DNA from: Palsa-1447 sp964509885
Lineage (GTDB): Bacteria > Verrucomicrobiota > Verrucomicrobiia > Opitutales > Opitutaceae
Direction: 5' to 3'
Assembly: GCA_964509885.1 (NCBI GenBank)
Contig: CAZDZL010000015.1
Coordinates: forward strand, 1 to 64,000
Length of the DNA: 64,000 bases
Shown: positions 52,604-62,407 of the stretch, in pieces
Position numbering within the stretch: the stretch's first letter is position 1
How the letters are laid out: the number at the start of each line of letters is the position of its first letter
The notes under the pieces: model-generated
The model's input: the letters and a program-made list of their open reading frames with translations, nothing else
Database searches by the model: none
Told to the model about the DNA's origin: nothing
Program-made: the position numbers and the translations under genes

Positions 52604-54119
52604 CGCTCAGGCGATCCCCTGAGAGCGTGGCGCCCGCGAAGGCGACAGGCTCCACGGCGTGCGGCGCGTCAAAGGTGTTGTGCGACGTCATGGAGGGCGC
52701 CGTGAGGATGCGCCCCGTCGGGGACCTGAGCTCGGCGCCCGTCACGGCGCAGGACACCGTTGCCGCGCCGTCCGGGCTCGTGTTGACGAGGGAAATGTGG
52801 ATCCTCCCCGAGGCGTCGCGCGAGGCGGAGGCGCTCACCTGCGGGATCTTCACCGGGGAGCCCGCCAGGTCCGGGGTGTTCAGCTCGATGGGAAGCGAGG
52901 TCGCGTCCTGGTGGACGCGGAACATCTCGAACACGTGGTAGGTGGGGGTGAGGACGATCCTCTCGTGGTCCGTCAGGATCATCGCCTGAAGGACGTTGAT
53001 CATCTGGGCGATGTTGGCCCCGGCGACGCGGTCGGCGTGCGCCTGGAAGATGTGGAGGTTCAGCCCGGCGATGATCGCGTCGCGCATGGAGTTCTGCTGG
53101 TAGAGGAAGCCGGGATTAGTCCCGGGCTCGACGTCGGTCCATATGCCCCACTCGTCGACAATCAGGCCGACCTTCCGCTTCGGGTCGTACTTGTCCATGA
53201 TGGCCGAGTGCCTCTCGACCAGCTCCTCCATCCGGAGCGTGTTGCCGAGCGCGCTGAAATACTGGGGCCTACCAAACTCCGTGGCCGAACCCTTCTTTGC
53301 CCAGTCGCCGGTCGGGATCGTGTAGTGGTGCAGGGCGAGGCCGTTCATCTGCGTCCCCGCCAATTTCATCATGACGTCCGTCCATTCGTAGTCGTCGCCG
53401 GCAGGTCCGCACGCGACCCGGTAGATTTCGCTCCCAGGCCCGGAGCCATAGTTCTTGATGAAGGTGTTGTAGCGGCGGAAGTTGTCGGCGCAGAACTCGG
53501 CCCGCATGTTGCCCCCGCAGCCCCAGCTCTCGTTTCCGACCGCGATGAAGCGGACCTTCCAGGGCTTGTCGCGCCCGTTGGCGCGGCGCAGGTTCGCCAT
53601 CGGGGAGGAGGCGTCCGAGGTCATGTACTCGACCCATTCCATCGCCTCCTGGACCGTCCCGCTGCCCACGTTGAGGCACACATAGGGCTCGATCCCGAGC
53701 ATCTCGCACATGTCCAGGAACTCGTGAGTCCCGAAGTGGTTGTTCTCCACGACGCCGCCCCAGTGCGAGTTGTACATCGACGGGCGCTTCTCCATGGGGC
53801 CGATCCCGTCCTTCCAATGATACTCGTCCGCAAAGCAGCCGCCCGGCCAGCGCAGTATGGGGACATGCAGGTCCTTCAGCGCGGCCATGACGGCGTTGTT
53901 GTAGCCGCGTGTGTTCGGGATGGGGGAATCCGGGCCAACCCAGATGCCGTCGTAGATGCAGTGGCCGAGGTGCTCCGAGAACTGGCCGTAGATGTTGCGG
54001 TTAATCACGGCGCCGGGATGGTCGGCGTGGACGGTGAGCGTGGAGCCGGAATCCGCCGCGAATGCCGGCGAGGCGAGGAGCGCGAGCAGGGCTGCGCCGC
54101 GGAGAAGGGTAGGGGTCAT
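52563..54119 (-). CDS. Exported GH51 alpha-L-arabinofuranosidase
   Basis: A 518-residue enzyme with a signal peptide (L-L-A-L-L-A-S-P-A-F-A-A). GH51 marks are I-Y-G-Q-F-S-E-H-L-G, L-R-W-P-G-G-C-F-A-D, the acid/base Glu in V-G-N-E-S-W-G-C and the nucleophile Glu in V-D-E-W-G-I-W. It would cleave alpha-L-arabinofuranosyl side chains of arabinan or arabinoxylan. Many GH51 enzymes are cytoplasmic; here export is indicated. It is cotranscribed with or downstream of the alcohol dehydrogenase gene, separated by a strong hairpin. Confidence 0.92.
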   Translation of the reverse strand: MTPTLLRGAALLALLASPAFAADSGSTLTVHADHPGAVINRNIYGQFSEHLGHCIYDGIWVGPDSPIPNTRGYNNAVMAALKDLHVPILRWPGGCFADEYHWKDGIGPMEKRPSMYNSHWGGVVENNHFGTHEFLDMCEMLGIEPYVCLNVGSGTVQEAMEWVEYMTSDASSPMANLRRANGRDKPWKVRFIAVGNESWGCGGNMRAEFCADNFRRYNTFIKNYGSGPGSEIYRVACGPAGDDYEWTDVMMKLAGTQMNGLALHHYTIPTGDWAKKGSATEFGRPQYFSALGNTLRMEELVERHSAIMDKYDPKRKVGLIVDEWGIWTDVEPGTNPGFLYQQNSMRDAIIAGLNLHIFQAHADRVAGANIAQMINVLQAMILTDHERIVLTPTYHVFEMFRVHQDATSLPIELNTPDLAGSPVKIPQVSASASRDASGRIHISLVNTSPDGAATVSCAVTGAELRSPTGRILTAPSMTSHNTFDAPHAVEPVAFAGATLSGDRLSVTLPPLSVVVLEL

Positions 54120-54176
54120 GGCCTTTGTCGTATGTGGGCCGGCGGGGGAAACGACTCAATCCTTACTTTACCGTAA

Positions 54177-54210
54177 TCTGACCGCGGCCGGCGCCGCGCG
54201 CGCGGTCAGA
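54177..54210 (-). terminator. GC-rich hairpin at the end of the alcohol dehydrogenase gene
   Basis: Arms TCTGACCGCG (54177-54186) and CGCGGTCAGA (54201-54210) form a perfect 10-bp stem with a 14-nt loop that can itself pair partly. It overlaps the dehydrogenase stop codon and lies ahead of GH51. No T tract follows on the minus strand, so it may act as a processing site rather than a terminator. Confidence 0.4.
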
Positions 54211-55225
54211 CCTCGATCATCGCCTTGATGACGCCCGTCTCGGGGCGCGCCCATGAGGGGAATTGGCCCGGGACCTCGGAAAGCGTCGCGCGGTGCGTTA
54301 TCCAGGGCGCCGTGTCGACGCGGCCGGACCCGATCAGCGCGATGATCCGGGTGAAGTCGCCGGGCAGCGCGTTCCGGCTGGCCATCAGCGTCAGCTCGCG
54401 CCTGTGGAAATTGGGGTCGTTGAAGGTGACGTCGCCCTGGAAGAGCCCGACGAGGACGAGCTTTCCCCCGTGCGCGGGGAAATGGAAGGCCTCCGTCATG
54501 GACTTGGGACTGCCTGTGGCGTCGAACACCGCCGTCGGAAGGTCGCCGCCTGTGATGCGAAGGAGGGATTCCAGCGCCGGGCCGTCTGCGGCGTTCACGG
54601 CGTGGGGCACGCCGAGCGCTTTCCTGCAGAAGTCCAGGCGCCCCGCGTTGACGTCCATGGCGATCACCTGCGCGCCGGCCTCCGCGGCAAACTGCATGAC
54701 CGAGAGGCCGATCGGCCCCGCGCCGATGACGAGCGCGCATTCGCCGCGCTCGAGGCCGGCCCGCTCGACGGCATGGCAGCCTATGGCGAGCGTCTCGACG
54801 AGGGCGAGCTGGTCCAGCGAGAGGGCGGCCGACGGATGCAGCTTGCGGGCGGGAACGGCGAACTCCTCCCGCATCCCGCCGTCGACGTGCACCCCGAGCA
54901 CTCGCAGCTCCGTGCAGCAGTTGGGCTTGCCGCGCCTGCAGGCGATGCATTTCTGGCAGTTGATGTAGGGCTCGACCGAGCACCGGTCGCCCGGCTTCAC
55001 GTTTCCGACGCCCGGCCCCACGGAGACGACCTCGACGCCGAGCTCGTGGCCCAGCACGCGGGGGTACGTGAAGAAGGGCTGCCTGCCCCCGAAGGCGTGG
55101 ATATCCGTGCCGCAGACGCCCACCCGGCGCACGCGCACGAGCGCCTCACCCTGGAGCGGCTCGGTCGCGGCATCGGTCTCAAGGAGCGCGAGGGCTCCAG
55201 GGGCCTCGAGTCGGACCGTCTTCAT
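54206..55225 (-). CDS. Zinc-containing sugar-alcohol/alcohol dehydrogenase
   Basis: A 339-residue medium-chain dehydrogenase. The catalytic zinc site is C-G-T-D-I-H-A-F with G-H-E-L-G, the structural zinc cysteines are in C-Q-K-C-I-A-C-R-R-G-K-P-N-C-C, and the NAD fold has V-I-G-A-G-P-I-G-L. It resembles sorbitol, L-idonate and threonine dehydrogenases; the substrate is not deducible. The start M-K-T-V-R-L-E-A-P-G (55225) fits the family. Placed with GH51 and GH39, it may oxidise a released sugar or polyol. Confidence 0.9.
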   Translation of the reverse strand: MKTVRLEAPGALALLETDAATEPLQGEALVRVRRVGVCGTDIHAFGGRQPFFTYPRVLGHELGVEVVSVGPGVGNVKPGDRCSVEPYINCQKCIACRRGKPNCCTELRVLGVHVDGGMREEFAVPARKLHPSAALSLDQLALVETLAIGCHAVERAGLERGECALVIGAGPIGLSVMQFAAEAGAQVIAMDVNAGRLDFCRKALGVPHAVNAADGPALESLLRITGGDLPTAVFDATGSPKSMTEAFHFPAHGGKLVLVGLFQGDVTFNDPNFHRRELTLMASRNALPGDFTRIIALIGSGRVDTAPWITHRATLSEVPGQFPSWARPETGVIKAMIEV

Positions 55226-55242
55226 GCCGCCGCAGAGGGAGC

Positions 55243-55650
55243 CTATTGGGGCTCGAGCACCCGTTCCGCGGTTCCCGGTGTCGCCGCGCCCATGAGGTCG
55301 GCGACCGTCTTGATCATTTCGGCGAGTGCGAACGGCTTTGAGAACACAAACGCCGCCCCGAAGCTCTTGGCCATCGCCAGGTTGTCCCTCGGGCTCGTTC
55401 GGCTTCCGCCGCTCATCGCGATGATCTTCAGGTGCGGCTGCGCCTTGCGCAGCTCCAGGATCGTCTCCAGGCCCTCCTTGTTCGGCATCACCAGGTCGGT
55501 GATGACGAGGTCCACGGGCGTTGTCCTCAGGCATTCAATTCCCATTTTGCCGTCCTCGGCCTCCGTCACCGCATATCCCGCTTCCGCCAGCGACAAATGG
55601 AGCATCCTGCGCAGCCCCTCATCGTCGTCGATCACCAGTATGCGCTTCAT
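55243..55650 (-). CDS. Stand-alone response regulator receiver protein
   Basis: A 135-residue receiver domain. Acidic residues are D8-D10 (V-I-D-D-D-E-G), the phospho-acceptor D52 (V-I-T-D-L-V-M-P), and the Lys-Pro pair lies in F-S-K-P-F-A. The C-terminal tail is short, without an output domain. The ATG at 55650 fits the receiver start; 55716 would add 22 residues. It is a close paralogue of the 24.8-kb regulator. It lies 17 bp upstream of the dehydrogenase gene on the same strand. Confidence 0.9.
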   Translation of the reverse strand: MKRILVIDDDEGLRRMLHLSLAEAGYAVTEAEDGKMGIECLRTTPVDLVITDLVMPNKEGLETILELRKAQPHLKIIAMSGGSRTSPRDNLAMAKSFGAAFVFSKPFALAEMIKTVADLMGAATPGTAERVLEPQ

Positions 55651-55818
55651 CGGGCCATGGTGGCGAAGGCTTTGGGAAAAGCGAACAGGGAACGCGCCGG
55701 CGGGGGAGGGATTCACCTACCTTGGCCCAGGGGCCCAAGGGGGGACCGGAGGGGGCCTCCCGCCGGCCGGCAATTTTCATGGACAAGCCGGCGCCCGGTG
55801 GGTTGTCATGTGCGGGTC

Positions 55819-56064
55819 ATGCAAAAGCAGGAAAGAAAACTCGTCACACCCGCCAGCCTCGCGGTCGATGCGGTCCTCGTGATCATCTTCTTCATCTACA
55901 TGTACAGCGTCGTCTCGACGCATGTGCCGTCCAAGGACCACCGGATGATCCTGCTTTGGGGCACCGCGGGCTCCATGTGCCTGACGATCGTGTTCTGGCT
56001 GGCGCTGCAGATGCTTCGCGTAATCGTGAAGGTCCAGCACGAGCAGCCGGATAGTTCCGGCTGA
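55819..56064 (+). CDS. Small two-helix membrane protein
   Basis: An 81-residue protein, not recognised. Two hydrophobic helices (V-D-A-V-L-V-I-I-F-F-I-Y-M-Y and I-L-L-W-G-T-A-G-S-M-C-L-T-I-V-F-W) are joined by a short basic loop, with a charged N-terminus (Q-K-Q-E-R-K) and a hydrophilic tail. No strong ribosome site precedes the ATG. It is convergent with the rRNA methyltransferase gene, 13 bp apart. Confidence 0.55.
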   Translation: MQKQERKLVTPASLAVDAVLVIIFFIYMYSVVSTHVPSKDHRMILLWGTAGSMCLTIVFWLALQMLRVIVKVQHEQPDSSG

Positions 56065-56077
56065 CCGGCCGTTTCGC

Positions 56078-57253
56078 CTAGGCGCGCCTGAACGAGGCGA
56101 CAAAGTATCCGTCGCCGTCGTGCGACTGCGGCAGGAGGGTGTTTCCCGGGAGAAGGGCCTCGAATCCGGCCGCTTCATTCAGGAATGCCTGCGCCACCGC
56201 GGCGTTCTCGCTCCGGCAGAGGGAGCAGGTCGCGTAGACGAGCCGGCCCCCCGTTCTGACCCGCCCCGCGTTCTCCCTGAGGAGGCGCAGCTGGAGGGCC
56301 GCCGCGGAGGCGACGCCTTCCGGGGTCGTCACCCACTTGAGGTGGGGGGCGCGCCTCCAGGTGCCCGTCCCCGTGCAGGGCGCGTCGACCAGGACCGCGT
56401 CGAATCCGCTGGGGGGATCGGAGGGGTCGCCGATCGCCACGCGTCCTGAGAGACCCGAGCGGGCCGCGCGCACCGAGAGCTCGTCGAGCGCCGACCGCCT
56501 CGTGTCCCGGGCCGTGACACGGCCCCCGGGGCCGACCAGCGAGGCCAGCTGGAGCGTCTTTCCCCCGGCGCCCGCGCAGGCGTCGAGCCAGCGCTCCCCG
56601 GCCCCGACGCCGGCCAGGGCGAGAATCCTCTGGGAGCCGACGTCCTGGATCTCCACCTTGCCTGAGGCGTACGCCCCCGTGGCCGACACGTCCGCGCCGT
56701 GCGGCAACCGGACGGCGCCGGCAACGAGGTCGCTTGGGCGCCAGGCCCATCCCCGGGCGTCGAATTCCGCGAGGACGGGGCTAGGGTCGTCCGCCTGGAG
56801 GCGCAGCCAGAGAGGCGCCCGCTCAAGGAGCGCGTCGCGAAGCGGGGCCGAGAATGCCTCGGGGCACTCGGCGCGAAACCAGTGGGGAGTGAGCGCCTCC
56901 GCGTCGCAGGCGAGGACCCGGGCCTTCTCGTCCGCCGCGGCGGGGACCTCGGGCAGGCCGGCGGCGACCTCGCCCCGGAAGGGCTGCACGGCGGGGATGT
57001 CGCCGGCGAGCCACGCGGCGCGCCGGGCCGCCTCGTCGGGGTCCGTGTCGATAAAGGGCGCGATCCAGGGCAGGTAGCGCAGGGTCGTGTAGACCAGCTC
57101 GCGGTAGAGGCGGCGGTCGCGCGACCCGAGGCGCCGGTCCCCGCCCAGCATCGACTCGATGCGCGCCGGCAGCCCCGCGTCGCTCCCCCAGTGCGGGCGC
57201 AAGCGCCGGAGCATCTCGGCGAGCGTGCGCGTCTGGCTGCCGGCGCGGCTCAC
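56078..57253 (-). CDS. RsmB/NOP2-Sun family RNA cytosine-5 methyltransferase
   Basis: A 391-residue RNA m5C methyltransferase. The N-terminal NusB-like part includes S-R-D-R-R-L-Y-R-E-L-V-Y. The SAM-binding loop is D-A-C-A-G-A-G-G-K-T, the catalytic pair is in D-A-P-C-T-G-T-G-T-W (first Cys) and Y-A-T-C-S-L (second Cys). The rRNA position cannot be proved; RsmB (C967 of 16S) is the closest family. The GTG at 57253 keeps the conserved start S-R-A-G-S-Q-T-R-T-L-A; an ATG at 57214 is the alternative. It is 34 bp downstream of lptD. Confidence 0.85.
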   Translation of the reverse strand: MSRAGSQTRTLAEMLRRLRPHWGSDAGLPARIESMLGGDRRLGSRDRRLYRELVYTTLRYLPWIAPFIDTDPDEAARRAAWLAGDIPAVQPFRGEVAAGLPEVPAAADEKARVLACDAEALTPHWFRAECPEAFSAPLRDALLERAPLWLRLQADDPSPVLAEFDARGWAWRPSDLVAGAVRLPHGADVSATGAYASGKVEIQDVGSQRILALAGVGAGERWLDACAGAGGKTLQLASLVGPGGRVTARDTRRSALDELSVRAARSGLSGRVAIGDPSDPPSGFDAVLVDAPCTGTGTWRRAPHLKWVTTPEGVASAAALQLRLLRENAGRVRTGGRLVYATCSLCRSENAAVAQAFLNEAAGFEALLPGNTLLPQSHDGDGYFVASFRRA

Positions 57254-57287
57254 GGGTGGGAAAGTGCGCCGGCTCCCGGGATGCCCC

Positions 57288-59450
57288 TCAGAACCGAAGG
57301 AGGTTGAGGTTAACCTCCAGGCCGAAGTGGCCCTGGTGGTCGTTGGGACCCTGCGAGAACACCACGGCGTACTGGACGATCCACGTGTTCGACACCCGCT
57401 GCGTGACGCCGTAGTACTGGTCCACGAAGACGTGGTCCCTCGCGTCAAAGTCCCCGCGCACGAAGAGCTCGTAGCGCTCGTTCATCCGGGCCTTGGCCTC
57501 GTAGTGGTAGGTGTCCACGCCGACGATCGGGTTGTAGCCCAGCCCGGGGACGAAGTAGCTGCCGTACCTGTCCGAGAGGTAGCCGACGCCGAACCCGGCC
57601 GACCACACCTCGCCCTCGCGGAAGGTGATCGTCGAGTCGATCGCGCGCTGGGCGGCCCGCCTCGTGGAGACGGTGTCCTCGACCTTGAGCTCCAGCCAGT
57701 GCGCGGGGGTCGCCACCATGTCCAGGTGTATGTCCGAGAAGTCGGTCTGGCCCGGCGCGCGCTGGAAGAGGAAGTCCTCGTCGACGTCGAGGGAGAGCAG
57801 CTCGCGCGAGCCGTAGGTCTTGTCGCGCGTCTCGAGCGTGTTGTGCACGCCGAACCGGAGCACGTTCGCCGCCTGGAGCTGGTCGATGGCGCGCATGTCC
57901 CCGAGCTCCATCACCGGGAGGTAGTTGCTGAAGGTGCTGCGGTCAATCGGCGGTATGAAGGCCGCGTCCCTGTCGCCGTTGGGGATGTACCGGTAGCTCA
58001 GGACCGGGGTCATCAGGTGGCGCAGGCCGTCGATGTGCCAGAGCGGGTTCACGTAGTCGAACTCGGCGTTCATCTTCAGGTCCGCGTCGAAGCCGAGCTC
58101 GCCGAGGGCCCGGCCCGCGCCGCCGGGCTCGGCCGCGCCCTCGGTCTGCCAGTACTCGGTGTAGCGGCCGCCGGCGACCGGCGTGAAGTCAAAGATCCCC
58201 TTGAAGGAGAAGGGGCGCGAGAAGCCGAGGAAGGCGTCGAAGCGGTCGGCCTCCAGGTAGGCGCCCCCGGCGGGCGGGTTCTCCTCCAGGTGGGCGATTC
58301 CGGAATTGAACCTCGCGTAGATCCCCCCGCCGATGGCCGTCGGCACGACGTCAAAGCGTATCTCGGGGAGCTTCTGCTGGACCGGGTAGAATGAGTCGGG
58401 CTGGAAACGCGTGAAGGCGGAGGCGAAGAAGTTGGTGCCGGTGTAGACGGCCTCCAGCTCGTTGTCGGGCTCCTGGATCGGCACGAACTCCTTGGAGTGG
58501 AAGTCCCGGATCACCTCGGAATCCGTGGACCAGTTGACGTCGCCGGTAAGCGTGAACGCATCCGTGATCTGCTGGTCGTGGTGCCACTCCACGTAGGCGC
58601 GGCCGGCCGGCACAGGGTCGTTGAGGATGTCCGTGTAGCGCTTGCCGTAGTCGTAGATGTAGCCGGACCTCAGGTAGCCAACGGCCGAGTCGTCTCCCTT
58701 GGAGACATTGTAGGTCGCCGTAGGCCCCAGCATGAGGCCGCGGAAGGTGTAGAGCCCGAGGTCGGGGCCCACCGTCGCGCCCGGGACGATCGGGATGTTG
58801 AACGCCGAGTCGAGGTAGGCGCCCAGGTTGCGCCGGTAGCCCCCGTCGAACGAGACGTCCGCAAGGCTCACGTGGCGCGAGAGGTCCTGGCCCGCGCGCG
58901 AAACGGGGATGGGGCTGAAGCCCCCGATCCCGACGCTGCCGCCCAGCAGGCGCAGGTAGCGGCCCGGCGAGTAGGCGAGCGTCTTCGCCCGGATGGTCGG
59001 CTGCCAGCTGCCGGGCTCGCGGTAGGTCACGATGGCGTCGTGGACCACAACCTCCGTCCGGGTTCCCTCGGCGGAGGCCCCCTCAATGTAGTAGGGGAAC
59101 CGCCCGACCCGCAGGTTCTTCGCGGTGAAGGTTCCCTTGGCCCCGTCGTAGGTCAGCGTGTCGGCGAGTATCCTGTCGCCGACCCGGGTCAGCACCACGT
59201 GGCCGACCGCCACGGCGACCTGGGTCCTGTGGTTGTAGTGGATCTCGTCCGCGGTCAGCAGGAGGTCGGGGTCCGTCAGCCTGCCGTTCGGCTTCGCGAC
59301 CAGGTCGCCCGTGACATAGTCGATCGAGATGCCGGCGTCGGCCGAGAGGTCGGCCCGGCCTTCGGGCGCCGCGGCCGCCTTGGGTTCGGCGCGGGCCGCC
59401 GCGGCGCACCCGGCGGCATAGGCGAGTAAAAGGGCGAGGCGGCGCATCAC
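57288..59450 (-). CDS. lptD: LPS-assembly protein LptD-like
   Basis: A 720-residue outer-membrane protein. A signal peptide (L-A-L-L-L-A-Y-A-A-G-C-A-A-A-A) is followed by the OstA-like beta-jellyroll (A-D-E-I-H-Y-N-H-R-T and A-K-N-L-R-V-G-R-F) and then a long beta-barrel C-terminal domain rich in aromatic alternation and ending in F. It would deliver lipopolysaccharide to the cell surface together with LptE. It points to an LPS-bearing outer membrane. It is divergent from ppc. Confidence 0.88.
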   Translation of the reverse strand: MMRRLALLLAYAAGCAAAARAEPKAAAAPEGRADLSADAGISIDYVTGDLVAKPNGRLTDPDLLLTADEIHYNHRTQVAVAVGHVVLTRVGDRILADTLTYDGAKGTFTAKNLRVGRFPYYIEGASAEGTRTEVVVHDAIVTYREPGSWQPTIRAKTLAYSPGRYLRLLGGSVGIGGFSPIPVSRAGQDLSRHVSLADVSFDGGYRRNLGAYLDSAFNIPIVPGATVGPDLGLYTFRGLMLGPTATYNVSKGDDSAVGYLRSGYIYDYGKRYTDILNDPVPAGRAYVEWHHDQQITDAFTLTGDVNWSTDSEVIRDFHSKEFVPIQEPDNELEAVYTGTNFFASAFTRFQPDSFYPVQQKLPEIRFDVVPTAIGGGIYARFNSGIAHLEENPPAGGAYLEADRFDAFLGFSRPFSFKGIFDFTPVAGGRYTEYWQTEGAAEPGGAGRALGELGFDADLKMNAEFDYVNPLWHIDGLRHLMTPVLSYRYIPNGDRDAAFIPPIDRSTFSNYLPVMELGDMRAIDQLQAANVLRFGVHNTLETRDKTYGSRELLSLDVDEDFLFQRAPGQTDFSDIHLDMVATPAHWLELKVEDTVSTRRAAQRAIDSTITFREGEVWSAGFGVGYLSDRYGSYFVPGLGYNPIVGVDTYHYEAKARMNERYELFVRGDFDARDHVFVDQYYGVTQRVSNTWIVQYAVVFSQGPNDHQGHFGLEVNLNLLRF

Positions 59451-59581
59451 GCGCCGAAATCAAATGGGCCGGGATGCGGGCAAGCAAGCCTCTCAGCCTG
59501 CCAAAAATCGGCGCAATATGCCGGGGATGGCGCACTTTTGGCTTCTTAGCCGGGCCGACCGACTCCATCTTTCCCTCACCC

Positions 59582-62347
59582 ATGCCGAGAAAGCGCCCCA
59601 TCCGTATGTCCAAAGCCGTGCGCGACATGGCGCCGCTGCGCTCCGAGGTGCGCGCGCTCGGGGCGGCGCTCGGGCGCGTGATCACGCGGATCGAGGGCCG
59701 GGAGGCGTTCGACACGGTCGAGGCCCTGCGCAAGCTCGCCAAGGCGCGCCGCGCCGGCGACCAGGGCGCCGAGCGCCTGCTCGGCCAGGCGGTCGCCTCG
59801 CTCGACCCCCAGGCCGCGTTCAATCAGGCCATGGCCTTCACGCTTTACTTCGAGCTCGTCAACCTGGCCGAGGAGAACTTCCGGATCATCCTGCTTCGCC
59901 GCAGGCGCGCGGCCCGCGCGCTCGCCACGGACGAGGGCCGCCCCATCCGCGAGTCGATCGAGGCCGCGGTGATGGAGCTGAAGGCCGCCGGCGTCGAGGC
60001 CCCGGAGATGCAGGCCCTCGTGGACCGCCTCGGCATCGAGCTCGTCTTCACGGCGCACCCCACGGAGACCAAGCGGCGCACCCTCCTCGGCAAGCTCCAG
60101 CGCCTCTCGGGCATCCTGAGGACCCGCGCCCAGCCGGAATCCACGCCGGACAGCTCCCTCCTCGAGGAGGCGACCATCGAGCGCGAGATCGCCTCCCTCT
60201 GGCTCACGGACCGCAGCCGGACGGTGAAGCCCGGGGTCAAGGACGAGGCGCGCACGGGCCTGTGGTACTTTGACACGACGCTGATCGAGACGATGCCGCG
60301 CCTGCAGCTGGACATGGAGCGCGCCCTGGCCCGCCACTATCCCGGCGTCACGGCGCCGCGTCGCTGGCTCACGTTCGGCTCATGGATCGGCGGCGACCGC
60401 GACGGCAACCCGGAGGTGACCGCGATGACGACGGCGGACGTGCTCGTGCTTCACCGCCGCCTCGCGATCCAGAAGCTTCGCTCGACCGCGGGGGCGCTCA
60501 GCCACACGCTGACGGTGAGCGACCGGCGCGACGCGGTGGTGCCGGCCCTCAAGCGCGAGCTGCGCGAGGACCTTCACCTCTCGAAGCACCTGGAGGAGCT
60601 CGAGAAGCGCTATCCCCACGAGCCGTACCGGCTGCTCCTCGGCGTCCTGCACGAGCGCCTGGGCCAGGCGAGGGACGAGCTTCGCGACGGTCGCACGCTG
60701 ATCGGTGGCGAGGTCGTCGGCTCCTGCCTCTCGCGGGCGACGGTGTCGGACACCTTTGACTCGATAAGGGCGGGCCTCGAGGCCGGCAGGGGCCGGATGC
60801 TCGCCGACGGCGACCTGGCCGCGGCGTCGATCCAGTTCGACGTCTTCGGCCTGCACACCGCCCGCCTCGACCTGCGGCAGCACTCCTCCTGGCACGAGTC
60901 CGCCGTCGCCGAGGTCCTGGGCCGGCCCGACTACGCGGGGCTCACGGAGGCGCAGAAGCAGGAGGTGCTGGTCGACGCCGTCGCCTCTGCGGTGCGGCTG
61001 CCGGCGGCCGACATCGCGCGCTTCTCGGCCGAGACACGCAACGTCGTCGACCCGCTCGTCCTGGCGCGCGAGGCCACCCTGGTCATTGGCCCGCAGGCCC
61101 TCGGCATCTACATCATCAGCATGACAAACGGGGTGTCCGACATCCTCGAGGTCGAGCTGCTCCAGAAGATCGCCGGCTCGTCGCTCCCGATCGCGCCGCT
61201 CTTCGAGACGCTGGACGACCTCGAGCGCGCCCCGGTCGTCCTCGAGGCGCTCTTCGCCCTGCCCGGGCGCCGGCATCCCCACCAGCACGTGATGCTCGGG
61301 TATTCGGACAGCAACAAGGACTGCGGCTACATCACCGCCAACTGGGCGCTCTTCAAGGCGCAGGAGTCGATCTCGAGCGTGTGCCGCGGGGCGGGCGTCG
61401 CCGTCACGCTCTTCCACGGGAGGGGCGGGAGCATCGCCCGCGGCGGCGGCCCCGCGGCCAAGGCGATCCTCGCCCAGCCGGCGGGGCTGCGCGACGGCTC
61501 CATCCGCGTGACAGAGCAGGGAGAGGTGCTCTCGACCCGCTACCACGACCCGGACCTCGCGCACCGGATTCTGGAGCAGATGGCCTACGGCGTCATGCTC
61601 GGCATCCGCGCGGCTAGCGCCGGGGCCCCGGCCCCGCAGGAATGGCGCGACACCATGGAGGAGATGAGCCGCGCGGGGTTCGAGGCCTACAAGGCGCTCG
61701 TCCACGACGACCCCGAGTTCCTGGTCTTCTGGCGCCAGGCGACGCCGATCGACGAGATCAGCAACCTGAAGCTCGGCTCGCGTCCCACCTACCGCAGGGC
61801 GACGACGAGCGTCGGGGACCTGCGGGCGATCCCGTGGGTCTTCTCTTGGATGCAGAGCCGCTTCAACTTCCCCGGCTGGTTCGGCCTCGGCAGCGCGCTT
61901 CGGGCCGTGCTCAGGCGCGGGCCCAAGGAGCGGGAGCGCCTGCGGGCGATGCACGCGGGCTGGCCGTTCTTCCAGACCCTGATCGACAACGCGCAGCTCA
62001 CCATGCGCAAGGCTGACATGGGCATCGCGTCGCTGTACGCGGGGCTCGTCGAGGACCCCAAGATCCGCCGGCGCATGCTCGGGATCCTCTCCGCGGAGTT
62101 CGAGCGCACCGAAAAGGCCATCCTGGCCGTCACCGGACAGCGCCGCCTGCTCGGGCGCGAGCCCGTGCTCCTGCGCTCGGTCGACCTGCGCAACCCCTAC
62201 ATCGACCCCCTGAACTACATCCAGGTGGACATGATGCGCCGGCTGAGGGCCAAGGAGCCGCTCGACGCGCGCGAGACCGAGGCGATCCACGCCGTGATCG
62301 AGCTCACGATAAACGGGATCAGCGGCGGCCTCAAGAACACGGGCTAG
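59582..62347 (+). CDS. ppc: Phosphoenolpyruvate carboxylase
   Basis: A 921-residue enzyme making oxaloacetate from PEP and bicarbonate. The catalytic His159 is in V-F-T-A-H-P-T-E-T-K-R-R-T, and the PEP-site loops are G-G-D-R-D-G-N-P, G-Y-S-D-S-N-K-D and F-H-G-R-G-G-S-I-A-R-G-G-G. The C-terminus ends G-L-K-N-T-G, the conserved terminal motif, so the gene is intact. The ATG at 59582 follows the usual start; the frame is open to 59474. It lies 60 bp upstream of glgB on the same strand. Confidence 0.97.
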   Translation: MPRKRPIRMSKAVRDMAPLRSEVRALGAALGRVITRIEGREAFDTVEALRKLAKARRAGDQGAERLLGQAVASLDPQAAFNQAMAFTLYFELVNLAEENFRIILLRRRRAARALATDEGRPIRESIEAAVMELKAAGVEAPEMQALVDRLGIELVFTAHPTETKRRTLLGKLQRLSGILRTRAQPESTPDSSLLEEATIEREIASLWLTDRSRTVKPGVKDEARTGLWYFDTTLIETMPRLQLDMERALARHYPGVTAPRRWLTFGSWIGGDRDGNPEVTAMTTADVLVLHRRLAIQKLRSTAGALSHTLTVSDRRDAVVPALKRELREDLHLSKHLEELEKRYPHEPYRLLLGVLHERLGQARDELRDGRTLIGGEVVGSCLSRATVSDTFDSIRAGLEAGRGRMLADGDLAAASIQFDVFGLHTARLDLRQHSSWHESAVAEVLGRPDYAGLTEAQKQEVLVDAVASAVRLPAADIARFSAETRNVVDPLVLAREATLVIGPQALGIYIISMTNGVSDILEVELLQKIAGSSLPIAPLFETLDDLERAPVVLEALFALPGRRHPHQHVMLGYSDSNKDCGYITANWALFKAQESISSVCRGAGVAVTLFHGRGGSIARGGGPAAKAILAQPAGLRDGSIRVTEQGEVLSTRYHDPDLAHRILEQMAYGVMLGIRAASAGAPAPQEWRDTMEEMSRAGFEAYKALVHDDPEFLVFWRQATPIDEISNLKLGSRPTYRRATTSVGDLRAIPWVFSWMQSRFNFPGWFGLGSALRAVLRRGPKERERLRAMHAGWPFFQTLIDNAQLTMRKADMGIASLYAGLVEDPKIRRRMLGILSAEFERTEKAILAVTGQRRLLGREPVLLRSVDLRNPYIDPLNYIQVDMMRRLRAKEPLDARETEAIHAVIELTINGISGGLKNTG

Positions 62348-62407
62348 GGCACGCTGCGGTTTAGGGTGGCGCGCGCCTGCCCCCCCGGGCAACATGGCCG
62401 CCCGCCA